NCBI RefSeq assembly: GCF_025698545.1 | Contig: NC_068575.1 | Coordinates: 46,509,980 to 46,573,979 of the forward strand | DNA: 64,000 bases | Reading direction: 5' to 3' | From: Gossypium raimondii | Lineage: Eukaryota > Streptophyta > Magnoliopsida > Malvales > Malvaceae | Shown: positions 24,116 to 34,932 of the stretch, piece by piece | Layout of the letters: the number at the start of each line of letters is the position of its first letter | Numbering within the stretch: the first letter of the stretch is position 1 | Notes under the pieces: model-generated | Database searches by the model: none | What the model was told of the DNA's origin: nothing | The model's input: only the letters and a program-made list of their open reading frames with translations | Program-made: the position numbers and the translations under genes

Positions 24116-24670
24116 TTATTTTCGTGTTTTTAATTTAATGGAATTGTGATGAAGAAAAGAGGAATGGGAAATGAAGAAGACAGTGTGACGACCAGGGAAA
24201 AAGAAAACGAAAAATGAGAAAAATAAAAAGAAAAAAAGGTACAAAGAGGATGGCATGTGGCACCGCATGAGTGGCAAGTGCTACCGTGTAAGCAAAAAAA
24301 TAACCGCGTTAGGCTCAAGTACCAATATAGTTGACGGAAAAAAAGTTCGGATACCAATTTGAGAAAAAAAATTCATCAGTACCAATCTGGAGGAAGTGGA
24401 CAAGTTTGAGTACTAATTTTATATTTAACCCTATTTTTTAAATATTTTACCATATTCTTATTGTTCACTTGTCAACCCCTTCACCCTACTTGTCGAGTCT
24501 AAAAATTTCACTGGCAATATACCAAATAATTTCTGTAAATCTTAATTCACAACATATTTTTGCTTAATATTTACCATAGTGATTAATTTAGAAAAAAAAA
24601 AGTGTTTATGTTATGTCCTCGTTCAATTGTTTTTTTCTTGTAATGAAATAAGGCACCTAGATGCCTTAAA
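24116..24670. other. AT-rich intergenic stretch
   Basis: No coding signal. The last 200 bases adjoin the minus-strand RNase H fragment and probably form the 3' tail of that LINE piece (24440-24670). Confidence 0.4.
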
Positions 24671-24971
24671 TCAACTTATCCTTACGCGAGGATTGCCTAA
24701 TTTGTCTTCTAATAGTAATCTCCTAACATAAAAAATGGGAAAATCAATAATGACAAGCTCAACATCAATACAAGGACAAGATCGAGCTAACCAATCAGCC
24801 ACCATATTTCCTTCTCTCGACACATGTTGGAATTTGGCTGCCTGGAGATGCCTGCTTACTTCTTTTATCTTCGAAATGAGAGTCACTGAAGGAGTATTAT
24901 CTGAATTCTCTTTAATCATTTCAATAGCAAACATGCAATCACTTTTTATAACCACATTAGGGTTTGGGGTG
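24671..24971 (-). pseudogene. LINE-type RNase H fragment
   Basis: The minus-strand frame reads IKSDCMFAIEMIKENSDN, LISKIKEVSRHLQAAKFQHV and SREGNMVADWLARSC, matching the RVT_3/RNase H-like domain found at the 3' end of plant LINEs (ESDC...L...NxxADxLA). The opening of the domain is missing upstream of about 24971. It is opposite in strand to the RT fragments to its left, so it is a separate insertion. Confidence 0.75.
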
Positions 24972-25543
24972 ATTGGTTAGCTCGATCTTATCCTTGTATT
25001 GATGCTGAGCTTTTTATTATTAATTTCCTATTTATCAATAACTGTTGAATGGAAAGATAACGTACATTACATTCTAAAGAAAAGATCTCGAATTTGAAAT
25101 GATTAATCTTCATTAACCATAAAGCGGACATAGAAAAAACTAGAATTATACTAAAAATAATTTGATATTTAAACTATGAATGCATTTATTTAATAATTGA
25201 ATCATTATCATTTTAAAAATTTAACCCAATTTTGAGCGTAATAAACGTGCAGTTTCTAGTAGATCTTATTTCTCCCTTTCTAAAAATTTAAAATATAATA
25301 TAGCAATATGAAGTAACAAAAACATAAATAATAAGTCATGGTGAAATTATAGTTTTAGTTTTTTGACTCATGACCTTTGTGAAGCATTTATTTATAATTT
25401 CAGTAAATTACTTTTTACTCCTTTGCTTTTAATTTTTAAAGTTATTTTATGCTTTTGTTTAATTTTTTTTTATAATTTTTATATGTTAAATATAAAGTTA
25501 ATTTTAAATAAATTAATTCTTTATTTTAAGGTTTTTACTTTTA
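24972..25543. other. AT-rich intergenic stretch
   Basis: No coding or structural RNA signal was seen. It ends at the terminus of the PIF/Harbinger-like element at 25544. Confidence 0.4.
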
Positions 25544-26320
25544 CAGCGTGTTTGGTTCAGTGTAATAGGTAATCCATTACGCCCCGATTACGCGCCTATT
25601 ACATTACCTACCTATTCTGGCGTTTGGTTCGCTGTAATCGGTATTACGCGCCTATTACAATACCGACCTAATCCCCAAATTCAATGCTTTTCTATTCCCT
25701 TCCTAAATCGAGGATTACCCTATTACGTCCGGCTTCCCTTCCCAAGTCTCTGTTTTACCCTCCCTCCCTACCCGAAATCGACCTCCACCCTCTCCTTTTT
25801 CTATCCTCATCATTTCCCCTCCCATTCCCACTGCTTCAATTTTTCTCTCGGTCTCGGCGTTTGGTTTTTGAGGTATGAATCAACTTTTCATTTCTTGAAG
25901 CATTTTACATGATTCTTTTCATAATAATCGTTGTATAATTGTGTCATTATCTCCACATTTTATAGGAGTTTCTGCCATTTTTTTAATGAGTTGGGTTTTT
26001 TCCCAGAATTTTCCCTTTGCTTGTTTCTGCTAGTTCTATTTCTTCGTTTTTCTTTTTGGTGCTAAATACTCGCTTGAATATGTTATTCTCTTTTTCTTTA
26101 TTGGTTCCAGAACTACTAGAACCTTCATATATAGTCTTTGACTGTAACCTCAGCTGAATGATTAACCCAACACTTTAGCAGGTAATATTAGTAGTAATGG
26201 AAGGTAAGGTGTATTTCTCCGTCAAAGTAGTGGGAATATTTATAAAAGTGATGCATATTGATGGTGTGAATGTAAATGTAGTTCAGAATATGATAAATAA
26301 GAGATGTCTGTGGCACTTAC

Positions 26321-27300
26321 CTCTGTCATGTTGGAAAGGGAGGTTATTTTTGCTTCAGCAGCATCCAGTTTAACAGTTAACTCCCTCTTTTCATGTTGAA
26401 GCTCTTTATTCTTTCTCCTAAGCTCCACAACTTCAATTTCTAACTCCTTTAAAGCTTTCAATTTCTTATCAATCTCAGCATCACTTTTGATGGCTTCTTA
26501 CTCTTTTGCTTGAAAACCAGAAACTTGTTGCTTGAGAAACAATAACTGAGTTTTTGTTTGGTTAGCATCAAGTTGAATTTGCCTTTGTAGCTCCTTGATT
26601 TTGTTCCTAGCCACCTCCAGCTCCTTCTTTATAGAAGCTCCATGTGCAATCTCTTCTTGAAGCTTCTTCCTCTCGGTTTGCAAAGAGTTTATGGTAATAT
26701 TCAGCATGTCAATTTCAACTGTCTTGATCTTAAGCTGCTTTTGTAATTCAGCAATATCTGATTCCTGCTCTTTTAAACCATAGTACTCAAGCAATTCGCC
26801 CTCGAGCTTCACTTCCCTCTCCTCCAGTTCCTTTACTAAATTGCGCAACCTTTCCAGTTCACTTGCATTGTTTGCCATCTCAGTTTCATATATTTTTTCT
26901 TTCTCTGCCCTGTCAAATTTGTCAGTTGGTAACGGATATTCGATTTCCCCAAAAAGAAGGTCTTCAAATTCAGGTAGAAAATCTTCATCACCAATATCTG
27001 GTCGACTATCATTAGCTCGATCAAATATGCTGTTAATCAATTTAACCTCTTCTTCCTCTTCTTCTTCCTCACCCTGTAATATATTATCATAGCTCAATCA
27101 TTGGTAGAAAATAATTACTACAAAACCAGATAATATTTTCTTAGACGGTAAGTTAATAAGAGCAAATCGTATCAGAAGTTCACAATAGGACATTTAAATT
27201 TTGATTAAGGAATTAGAGATATACTTACATCCTTTTCTTTCAGGCTATCATTAGGATATCTAAACTGCTTCTTATTGTCCTTATTTAGATGTTGCTCAAA
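26321..27300 (-). pseudogene. CHUP1: Captured genomic fragment of CHUP1 (chloroplast unusual positioning 1)
   Basis: Minus strand: an exon end up to 27231 (KQFRYPNDSLKEKD then GTAAGT), an intron, then exon 27073-26321 (251 codons) ending ...MTE|GTAAGT. The exon carries the acidic run GEEEEEEEEVKL, the ILPEFEDLL-like segment and the long coiled coil (ELERLRNLVKELEEREVKLE, KTVEIDMLNITINSLQ, IKELQRQIQLDANQTK). These match the N-terminal half of CHUP1, the outer-envelope/actin protein for chloroplast movement. Both introns' splice sites survive, so the copy is genomic. One in-frame TAA (26500-26498) replaces the family's Gln codon. The membrane anchor, proline-rich and C-terminal actin-nucleating parts are absent. 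Confidence 0.85.
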
Positions 27301-27345
27301 GCCTGCTTTGCCATTTTCTGAATTTCAGTGTTGTCAGAGAAGAAG

Positions 27346-27570
27346 TTAACATAACAAAATGATCGTGCTTTGGTTGTTTTGTACTAGTTCCCTAACAGTA
27401 GTTTGTTTTTCTAAAGCTTGTGTAAACCAATCCTGGAGATTGTTTAGTTTATTCTTATTATCCTGTTCTCTTAATATCAGGATAGTATCCTTCTTTATAT
27501 CAACTAAAGCTTGACCATCTCTATATATACCATCTAATCTTCCTTTTATGTTTTCTATATTGAACTTCAA
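27346..27570 (-). pseudogene. Unidentified coding-like fragment inside element B
   Basis: The minus-strand frame reads IKGRLDGIYRDGQALVDIKK, DTILILREQDNKNKLNNLQD and WFTQALEKQTTVRELVQ. Amphipathic, charged composition suggests a captured exon, not from the N-terminus of CHUP1 as I remember it. Family not recognised. It lies next to the CHUP1 piece and could be from a second donor gene. Confidence 0.35.
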
Positions 27571-27599
27571 CTACTTCTATAATTTTCTTAGATGGGAAT

Positions 27600-29529
27600 T
27601 TATCAGCTTTCCCTTTTCTCATTACAGGTTTTTTGTTCCAACACTTCTTCATCGCAGTCGTCCCCGATTTGCTCATTACAGGTTAGTTTTCCATTGGTAT
27701 TCATGGTTTTGTTTGTATGTTTTCCCCAATTGTATGTTTGTATTGATGTAGCAGCTTTTGTTGTTTCCTTTGTATGGTTTTGTTTGTATGTTTGTATTGC
27801 TCATTACAGCTTTTGTCTGTATGGTTATGGTTATTGCTGCAAGAAAAATGATAGAATTGACACTAATTTCCATCTTCATGTTTATGGTCCCTTAAGAAAA
27901 CTTCAAGTCCCCCATTAATTGAAACCTTAATAATTACACCCCAAATCATCATCATCACGGACCACTGAAAATGTGCAGGCACTGCCTCTGGTGAAGTGGG
28001 GTTCCAACTTATTTAAGGCCTTGGCCTTGCATTTGCACTCTCTTCCATAATCAATATGGACAAATATTTCGAAATTTTCAGTGTTGGAAACATACACACA
28101 CATGTATAACCTTTTGTTTTGTTTTTCAAGAAGTTAATAAAGATAATAGGACAAGGTTTGTATTGAGTCCAAAATCTTGTGCTTTTGATTATTTCAGGTG
28201 TTTTTAATCACCCTTGGTATGTTAAATTATGTTTTGACTTCCCTAAATAGGTAACATAATGTGTTCTCTTGATGATGTTGAAATGAGTTTTTTAGTGGTA
28301 CTGTTACATAATTTGGACGGTTTCAACAAGTTTTAAGTTGAATGGAATTAGTGTTACTCAAATTCTAAGCTCCATTGCCTTTTCTTTTCTGCCAAAATTC
28401 CATTCGTGGTTTTACTTCCAACTAGATGAACACCCACAAATTTTAACTCAATTCCTTCAATACACTTTTCATGCTTTGAAATTTAAAATTTAGTTCCTAT
28501 AATTTAATTTTGAGATAATAAGTTCTTATACTTTTTGAGATAATAACTTCAAGCCTAGCCTGCACATTTTCATTTCTTTCTAAAAGTATCCTTATCTCGG
28601 GTTAAAATTATGGTTAAAATTATGAAAACATATTTCTATTTATTTATTTGATATTTTTCTTTTCTGGGTTATTAAAAAATATTAAAAGTGTTTTTTAAAG
28701 AAAGTAGTATGTATTCAAATCTAAAGTTGAAAACTTTTGAAATTAAAATAGGTTATATGTTTTTACTAATAGGTAATAAGTTTTTTTAAAGAAAGTAGTT
28801 TGTATTCAAATTATTGGTGTACCAATGCACCAACTTGTTACTAATATATAATTTATTAGTGAAAGCATACATAAAATCAATGTGATACAAATTTGATATA
28901 TAATTTATTAGTGAAAGAGTACATATAAAGAGTACAAACAAATTTGATACTAATATATAATTATGTTCAACCTTTAATTGATATTATTCAAATAATAATA
29001 ATTATGTTCAACCTTTAATTATGGTCAATCTTAATTAAACTAATCATCAATAAAAAACTAATCAACGATCAAACTTTGAACATGCTTTATTAAATCTTCA
29101 ATTTCATTATACGAAATTATATTTAAATTTAAATTTAAATTTAAATGTTCAAACTAATCAATGTTCAAACATTGAACATGCTTTAATTAACTAATCAATC
29201 TATTTATACGAAATGAAATGTTATAAAAGTTTTAAAACTTCAATTTCATCGATAAACCAAATCGTCATTCTTCATTTTATTTGTTTTAAAATTAGGTCAC
29301 CTTAATTAAACTAATCATCAATAAATAAACTAATCAATGTTCAAACTTTGAACATGCTTTATAATTTTAAATTATAATGAGCTTAGTTATAATCTAACAA
29401 ATACCAACAATTAATTTTAGGTCAATTATACATATACCTTTAAATTTTAATATATTTATTTTTATTTGATAATGTGTAATTGCAACTTCAATTTTTTGAT
29501 AGTGTTTTCTAATTTTAATATGTTGCAGT
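27600..29529. other. Internal non-coding part of element B
   Basis: No conserved protein is visible. TTTTGTTTGTATGTTTGTATTG phrases repeat near 27705-27800. From 28400 it is AT-rich with short duplications, such as TTCAACCTTTAATT (28970 and 29010) and CATGCTTTA next to TTGAACATG (29085, 29175 and 29350). Confidence 0.4.
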
Positions 29530-30909
29530 AATGGCTTGTCTGCCTTTAATTGCACAAAGTGTGAGGCGAAAAGAATTGGTATTCTTTGTGACAATATGGT
29601 TGGAAATCAGAGAATTGCGATTTGGTTCTTATTTAGAATGGGTGCCAACCTTAGCCTACATAGACCAAGGATTAGGTCCTATACCTTAGATTTTTATGCA
29701 AAACGGGATTATGTGAAAAGACTTGTATATGCTAGTGACGAGACCTGTATTGAACAAGTTAGGATCAATAGAAGCGCCTTTTTAAACTATGTGAGATGTT
29801 AGAATCGATAGGGGGATTGAAGTCGTCAAGGTTCATGCTTGTTGATGAGCAAGTAGCAATGTTTTTACATATCATCTCCCATCACCTGAAAAATCGAGTT
29901 ATCAAGCATCACTTTAAAAGGTCCGAGGAAACTGTTAGCAGAGCATTTCATAGTGTTTTAAATGCTGTCATACGCTTACAAGATGTGTTATTTAAAAAGC
30001 CGGAGCCAATTACGTAGATTCTTCCGACACAAGGTGGAAATGGTTTAAGGTATTGGTGAGTTTTATATATAGCTTGTACAACATTTAGTTGATTTAGATT
30101 TAAAATAGTATTCTAACTCAAGGTTTTATATCATGTGATATAGAATTGCTTAGGTGCTCTTGATGGAACCCACATCAAGATTAGGGTTCCAACAGTTGAT
30201 AAACCTAGATATCGAGCGAAAAGGTGACATAGCAACAAATATGCTAGGTGTTTGTACACGAGATGCAATTTGTTTATGTTCTTCTGGTTGGGAAGGTTCG
30301 ATTCGATGGACGGGTTCTTCGAGATGCCATTAGTAGAAGACATGGACTAAAAAGTTCCTTATGGTGAAGTGGATAGTTAGAGGACTTTGATATTGTTCAT
30401 TAAGATCAAACTTTTTGTGCTGAATTAATCATTTTAAAAAAAATTATTTTATAGGTTGTTATTATCTAGTTGATGCTGGATACACAAATTGTGAGGGATT
30501 TCTTGCACCTTTTAGAGGACAATGATATCACTTGAACGAGTGGCGTCAGTGTTATCAGCCAAGTTCTTCGCAAGAGTTTTTTAATATGAAACATGACTCA
30601 GCACGTAATGTTATTGAAAGGTGCTTTGGGTTATTAAAACTTAGATGGGGAATACTTAGGAGTCCATCGTTCTATCCTGTAAGGGTGCACAATAGAATTA
30701 TTATTGCATGTTGTTTGCTCCATAATTTTATTCGAACCCATATGAGTATTGATCCCATTGAAGCGGAGGTGGGAGAAGGATTACCTAGTAATGTGGTGGA
30801 TGACGATGAACCGAATATCACAAATATTCATCCATCGGATGCTTGAGCTACTTGGAGGATGCAACTAGCCAACCAAATGTTCGATGAATGGCAAGCATCT
30901 AGAAATTAG
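29530..30909 (+). pseudogene. PIF/Harbinger transposase (DDE_Tnp_4, HARBI1/ALP1 family), broken
   Basis: Cut-and-paste transposase remnant. Visible blocks: GGLKSSRFMLVDEQVAMFLH (about 29811), HHLKNRVIKHHFKRSEETVS, NCLGALDGTHIKI with the first Asp (30162), YYLVDAGYTNCEGFLAPFRG with the second Asp (30472) and NVIERCFGLLKLRWGILRSP with the Glu (30616), so the DDE triad positions persist. Two short introns fit: 30050-30143 and 30364-30454. Damage: a frameshift near 29790, another near 30010, shifts after 30215, TGA after GPFRGQ-like text at about 30522, and TGA at 30844-30846 with readable sequence continuing to the TAG at 30907-30909. It cannot encode an active enzyme. Confidence 0.88.
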
Positions 30910-31196
30910 TTAGGTTTAGGGACAAATTGAGTTTGACTTAATTTGTTGATGTTATTTTATGTATCTAGTTTATGAAACTTTGGTGGTGTTTGAATAAAAT
31001 TATGTATTGTACTAAACTTGTTGAATTATAATTTAATTTCTTTTCATTCAGCATGTGTTATAATTTTAAATTTAGTATTGAGCTTTTGATTCATGATATT
31101 GAACTAACGATATAATTTTATAAACTGTTCACCTTTTGATTCATGATATTAAAAATAGTAAATAATGTTAATTTGTTTTTTTTTCTTAAGATAATT

Positions 31197-32254
31197 ATGT
31201 CAGGTGTTCCACAATCATATGCTTCTTCTCAAGCTTCTCGAGGAACCAAAATAAAATGGGTTCCAGAAGAAGATGCAGCCTTGGTTTCTTGCATGGTGGA
31301 CTTGCACAATGTTAGAACATTCAATGCTGATACCGGGTTCAAAGCCGGTTATTTGAACGAGTTGGAAAAAATGCTAGAAAAGGCTTTACCAAATGCAATG
31401 TTGAAGGCGAAACCAAATATTGAATCGAGGATTAGGTTACTAAAAAGGGAATGGTCAATCGTCTATGACATGCTTAATGACCAAAAAAATAGCGGTTTTG
31501 GTTGGGACGAGCATAGGCAGCTCGTTGTTGCTGAAGATGCAGTTTGGGACTCCTATTTAAAGGTAAAATGTATTTCAAGTCTTTATTTGTTTTTTTTTTT
31601 ACCAAACTTATAACTAATATGATTTCCTCATTTTTTTTAGAGTCACAAAGAAGCCGCTCAATTTAGACATCGTACTTTCCCTTACTACGACCAGCTAACT
31701 GCCATATACGCAAGAGATCAAGCGACTGGGAAAGATGCTCAATCAGCTGCTGATGTTCTTCAAGAAATAAATACTGAGGATGTATCTACTACAGATATGA
31801 ATGAAGAGAGAAACACATTCTATGACTGCGAAGCTGACGTCTCTTTGGACGACATGGATGTTTCTGGTACGAAGCCGCAATGAGATAGAGACCAAGGGGG
31901 TTCCTCATCTTCAAACAAGAGAAAGAAGAAATCTGATGCTCGTGATAATATGTATTCTTCATTTGATGAGGCTGCCACTTTATTGGCCGAAAACATCAAG
32001 GCCGTTGGCGATCAAATCAGTAGGAGTATTACCTCCGAGGTGGTAGTTCAGCAGAAGTTAGAAGAATATCAAAAGATGGAAGAGAAAGCTTCAAATTTAT
32101 ATTCAACCTTATGGGAAATTGAAAGTTTAACCGACGATCAGCGGTATGAAGCTTTGAGTAAAATTCCAGATCATCCAACTCAAATGATCGTTTTCTTTAG
32201 TTTACCTTCTGTTGCGCAATTGGAATGGGTCAGAAGATTTCTTTCTCACCATTA
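31197..32254 (+). pseudogene. PIF/Harbinger ORF1: Myb/SANT-like DNA-binding protein, one nonsense codon
   Basis: Second protein of PIF-type elements, needed with the transposase. ATG at 31197; exon 31197-31562 (122 codons) joined in phase 0 to an exon from 31641 after a 78-base intron (donor GTAAAA, acceptor TTTTAG). The N-terminal Myb_DNA-bind_3-like domain is seen (IKWVPEEDAALVSCMVDLHN, KPNIESRIRLLKREWSIVYD, GFGWDEHRQLV), then a Ser/Lys-rich linker (SSSSNKRKKKS) and a C-terminal helix region to a TAA at about 32252. A single in-frame TGA at 31881-31883 is the only lesion seen; the frame is otherwise open. Confidence 0.85.
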
Positions 32255-32389
32255 AAAATCAATGTTCAAACTTTTTGGTGTTGTAAAACTATATAACATA
32301 TGGATTATGATGTAGAATTTCATTTTCATCTAACATTTTCTTAATATAAGTTAATTATGTTTTTGCAGAATATAATTCTCAAGTTATAT

Positions 32390-32990
32390 TTTGATTTTAG
32401 TAAATTCATATAAGAACATTTTATTATTAAGAAATTTATGAAATTATATATCATTATTAAATTATATTTAATATTAATTATTTTAAATTGTATAAATTCA
32501 TATAAGAAAATTTATTATCAAGAATTTTATGAAATTATATATTATTATTAAATTATATGTAATAATAATTATTTTAAATTATACAAATTCATATAAGATA
32601 ATTTATTAGTTATAATTATTTTAAATTTTATTAAATCATATATTTTAATTAAAATATATTTAATATTAATTATTTCAAATTATCTTTTATAGTATCATAT
32701 ATTATGATTTGAGTAAATTCATATAAGAATATTAATTATTAAAATTTTATTAAATTATATATTTTAATTATAATATATTTAATAATAATTATGTTAATTT
32801 ATATTTTATAGTATCATATATTATGATTTGAGTAAATTCATATAAGAATATTAATTATTAAGAATTTTATTAAATTTTATATTTTAATTATAATATATTT
32901 AATAATAATTATGTTTAAATATGATTAAATTATTTATTATTGATATTAATAATCTTATTAAAATTTAAATAACAATAACAATAATCATTT
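32390..32990. repeat. AT-rich subterminal tandem repeats of element B
   Basis: The phrase ATATTATGATTTGAGTAAAT begins near 32697 and again near 32817, a period of about 120 bases, with shorter related units (AAATTCATATAAGA) upstream from 32402. The same phrases occur in element A at 10255-10330. Confidence 0.65.
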
Positions 32991-33399
32991 ACCAAAACAA
33001 ATTTATGCTAAGGGTATTCTAGTCATTTTAGTTTTTTTCCATTATGCTATTACACCTCTATTCCATTCAACCAAACTCAAGAATACTATTACGCCTCTAT
33101 TTCATTACATTCAACCAAACAATTGATTTGCTATTACACCTCTATTCCATTACGCCTCTATTCCAATACAGCGAACCAAACGTGCTCTAGGATTTAATTA
33201 TTACTATTTAGACTTATTAATGTAAATAAATTTTTAATAGATTTAACTCATCCTCCATTGGGTACAATCATCAGAATACTTCTCTGTGTTCCATTGTAAC
33301 ACAATTACTAAATTAAAATTTGAATCGTATACTTGCGGATATCCTTGATTTGATTTTTTATATTTTTGGTGTAATAATTTTACTATAAACGATAACATG

Positions 33400-34876
33400 T
33401 GATTAAATGCTAAAGTTACATATTTTATGTAATTAATTTGGTTAATTCATGAGAACGCACCACTAATTTTGCCATATTTATTGAATTTTGTGCAGGAATG
33501 CAATTTGGGGCTAAATAGAAGAAAAATGAAACAATTGGGCTAGATTGAAGAAAGAAGCAAAGAAGGAGGGCCAAAGCAAAATTTTTCCAAGAATAATTAG
33601 CTTAAATTGTTGACTTAGTGGGAGATTATTTTGGGATATTTTTTATATTATGGAATATTTTCCTTGATTTTCTATATTAGTTGGCTCTTAATTTAGCAAG
33701 ACCACTAGTATAAATAGAGGCTACATTTGTTCATTTTAATCATAAATTGAAATATCAAGCATTCATCTTTCAATACATTCTCTCTTTTCTCACAAATTTA
33801 TTTGTTGTCTTTAGTTTCCTTTACTTTCAATTCCTAATTTTCCAGCTTGTTACCACTTAAACCATTTTCAATTTCCTTTTCAAACTTTCTTCCCATCTCC
33901 AGTAGCTAATTCACTTTATTACTTTATTTCACCACCAAAATTTCAGCCCCCCAAATTAAATCACGCTTCCCATTCCTTTCATCCATTTTACCTTATTTAA
34001 TTATTCCAATACCAACATGCCTCAAACCTTAGCCAACTAAACTCATTTTCAGCTTTAGGCCGGAATTAGCCTCGTAAAAACCCGTGAGTTACGAACCCGA
34101 GCGATTTAACTCCTAAATTCCAGTACTTATTATTTCTCCAGATTAGGAGTATGATTTTGTCAACTCACAAAGTCAGATCAACATTAAGTCAAAAAGACGT
34201 CATTTGATTTAGTGTGGTTAGACGTACAGTTGGAATTCCGAAAGGAACGTTTCTAATCGGTTTTCTGTGAACACATTGGCGTGCCAAGTGGAGATAGCTG
34301 TTTGGTTCCGTCAAAGGAAGTAGTAACCGGATTTAAATGTCCCACGCGGTTGAGGACATTGGTTCGAGCAAGGCTCTTCTAGAACGTAAAGTTGCCGGAG
34401 TTCTAAATCATGAACGTTTCGTGGTTGTTCGATCGGTAAGGGTTACTTATTAGACGTTCCATAACTAATTTACACAAGGAAGAGTTGGTGTCCGAGGCGT
34501 CTTTGGTAGCTATAACTAGCTTATTGGATAGGAGGAGTTTATCTAATTTCGAGGATCGGTTCAAAGACGAGGAAAAATCCGTGCCTAAGGCTGAGCTTAT
34601 TCTAATTAATTTTTCTTCAAACTTATTTAACTGCATTTTATTATTTCATTTTCAACTTTTACTTTTTACACGTTTTATTTATTTATTTCAGGTTCCAGGT
34701 TTTCGATTTTATTCTCCCCCCTAATATCTTGGGCACGACAACTGCCCCGACATAAATTTGGTTAAGAGAGCAAAAATTTGAAGTAAACCCAGTCTTTGAG
34801 GGATCGACCCTACTCCCTATACTGTTCAAATTGCAAACTAGGCGTAAGTTTATATTGGTGGACTCGACACCCATCA
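33400..34876 (+). repeat. 5' LTR of the Athila-like element
   Basis: 1477 bases, TG...CA. It contains the promoter-like TATAAATAG at 33709. It differs from the 3' LTR by scattered substitutions and a few single-base indels. Confidence 0.92.
33709..33717 (+). promoter_or_regulatory. TATA box in 5' LTR
   Basis: TATAAATAG, conserved at the same relative place in the 3' LTR (38588-38596); the likely U3 promoter of the retroelement. Confidence 0.55.
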
Positions 34877-34932
34877 GTTTTGGTGTCGTTGCCGGGGATT
34901 GGCAACACTTACAAATTGTTTAGATTATCTTT

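Larger units (their letters stand above)
25544..33187 (+). mobile_element. PIF/Harbinger-like DNA element B with decayed transposase, ORF1 and captured CHUP1 fragment
   Basis: Left end CAGCGTGTTTGGTTC (25544) and right end GAACCAAACGTGCTC (to 33187) are inverted repeats with mismatches. Subterminal motifs of the type TATTACGCGCCTATTAC (left, inverted) and ATTACGCCTCTATTCCA (right) repeat several times, and a second TIR-like phrase (GTTTGGTTCGCTGTAATC) lies at about 25622. Inside are the two genes expected of an autonomous PIF element (transposase 29530-30909, Myb/SANT ORF1 31197-32254), both broken, plus host gene pieces at 26321-27300. Its right end matches element A. TSD is not clear by eye. 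Confidence 0.75.
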
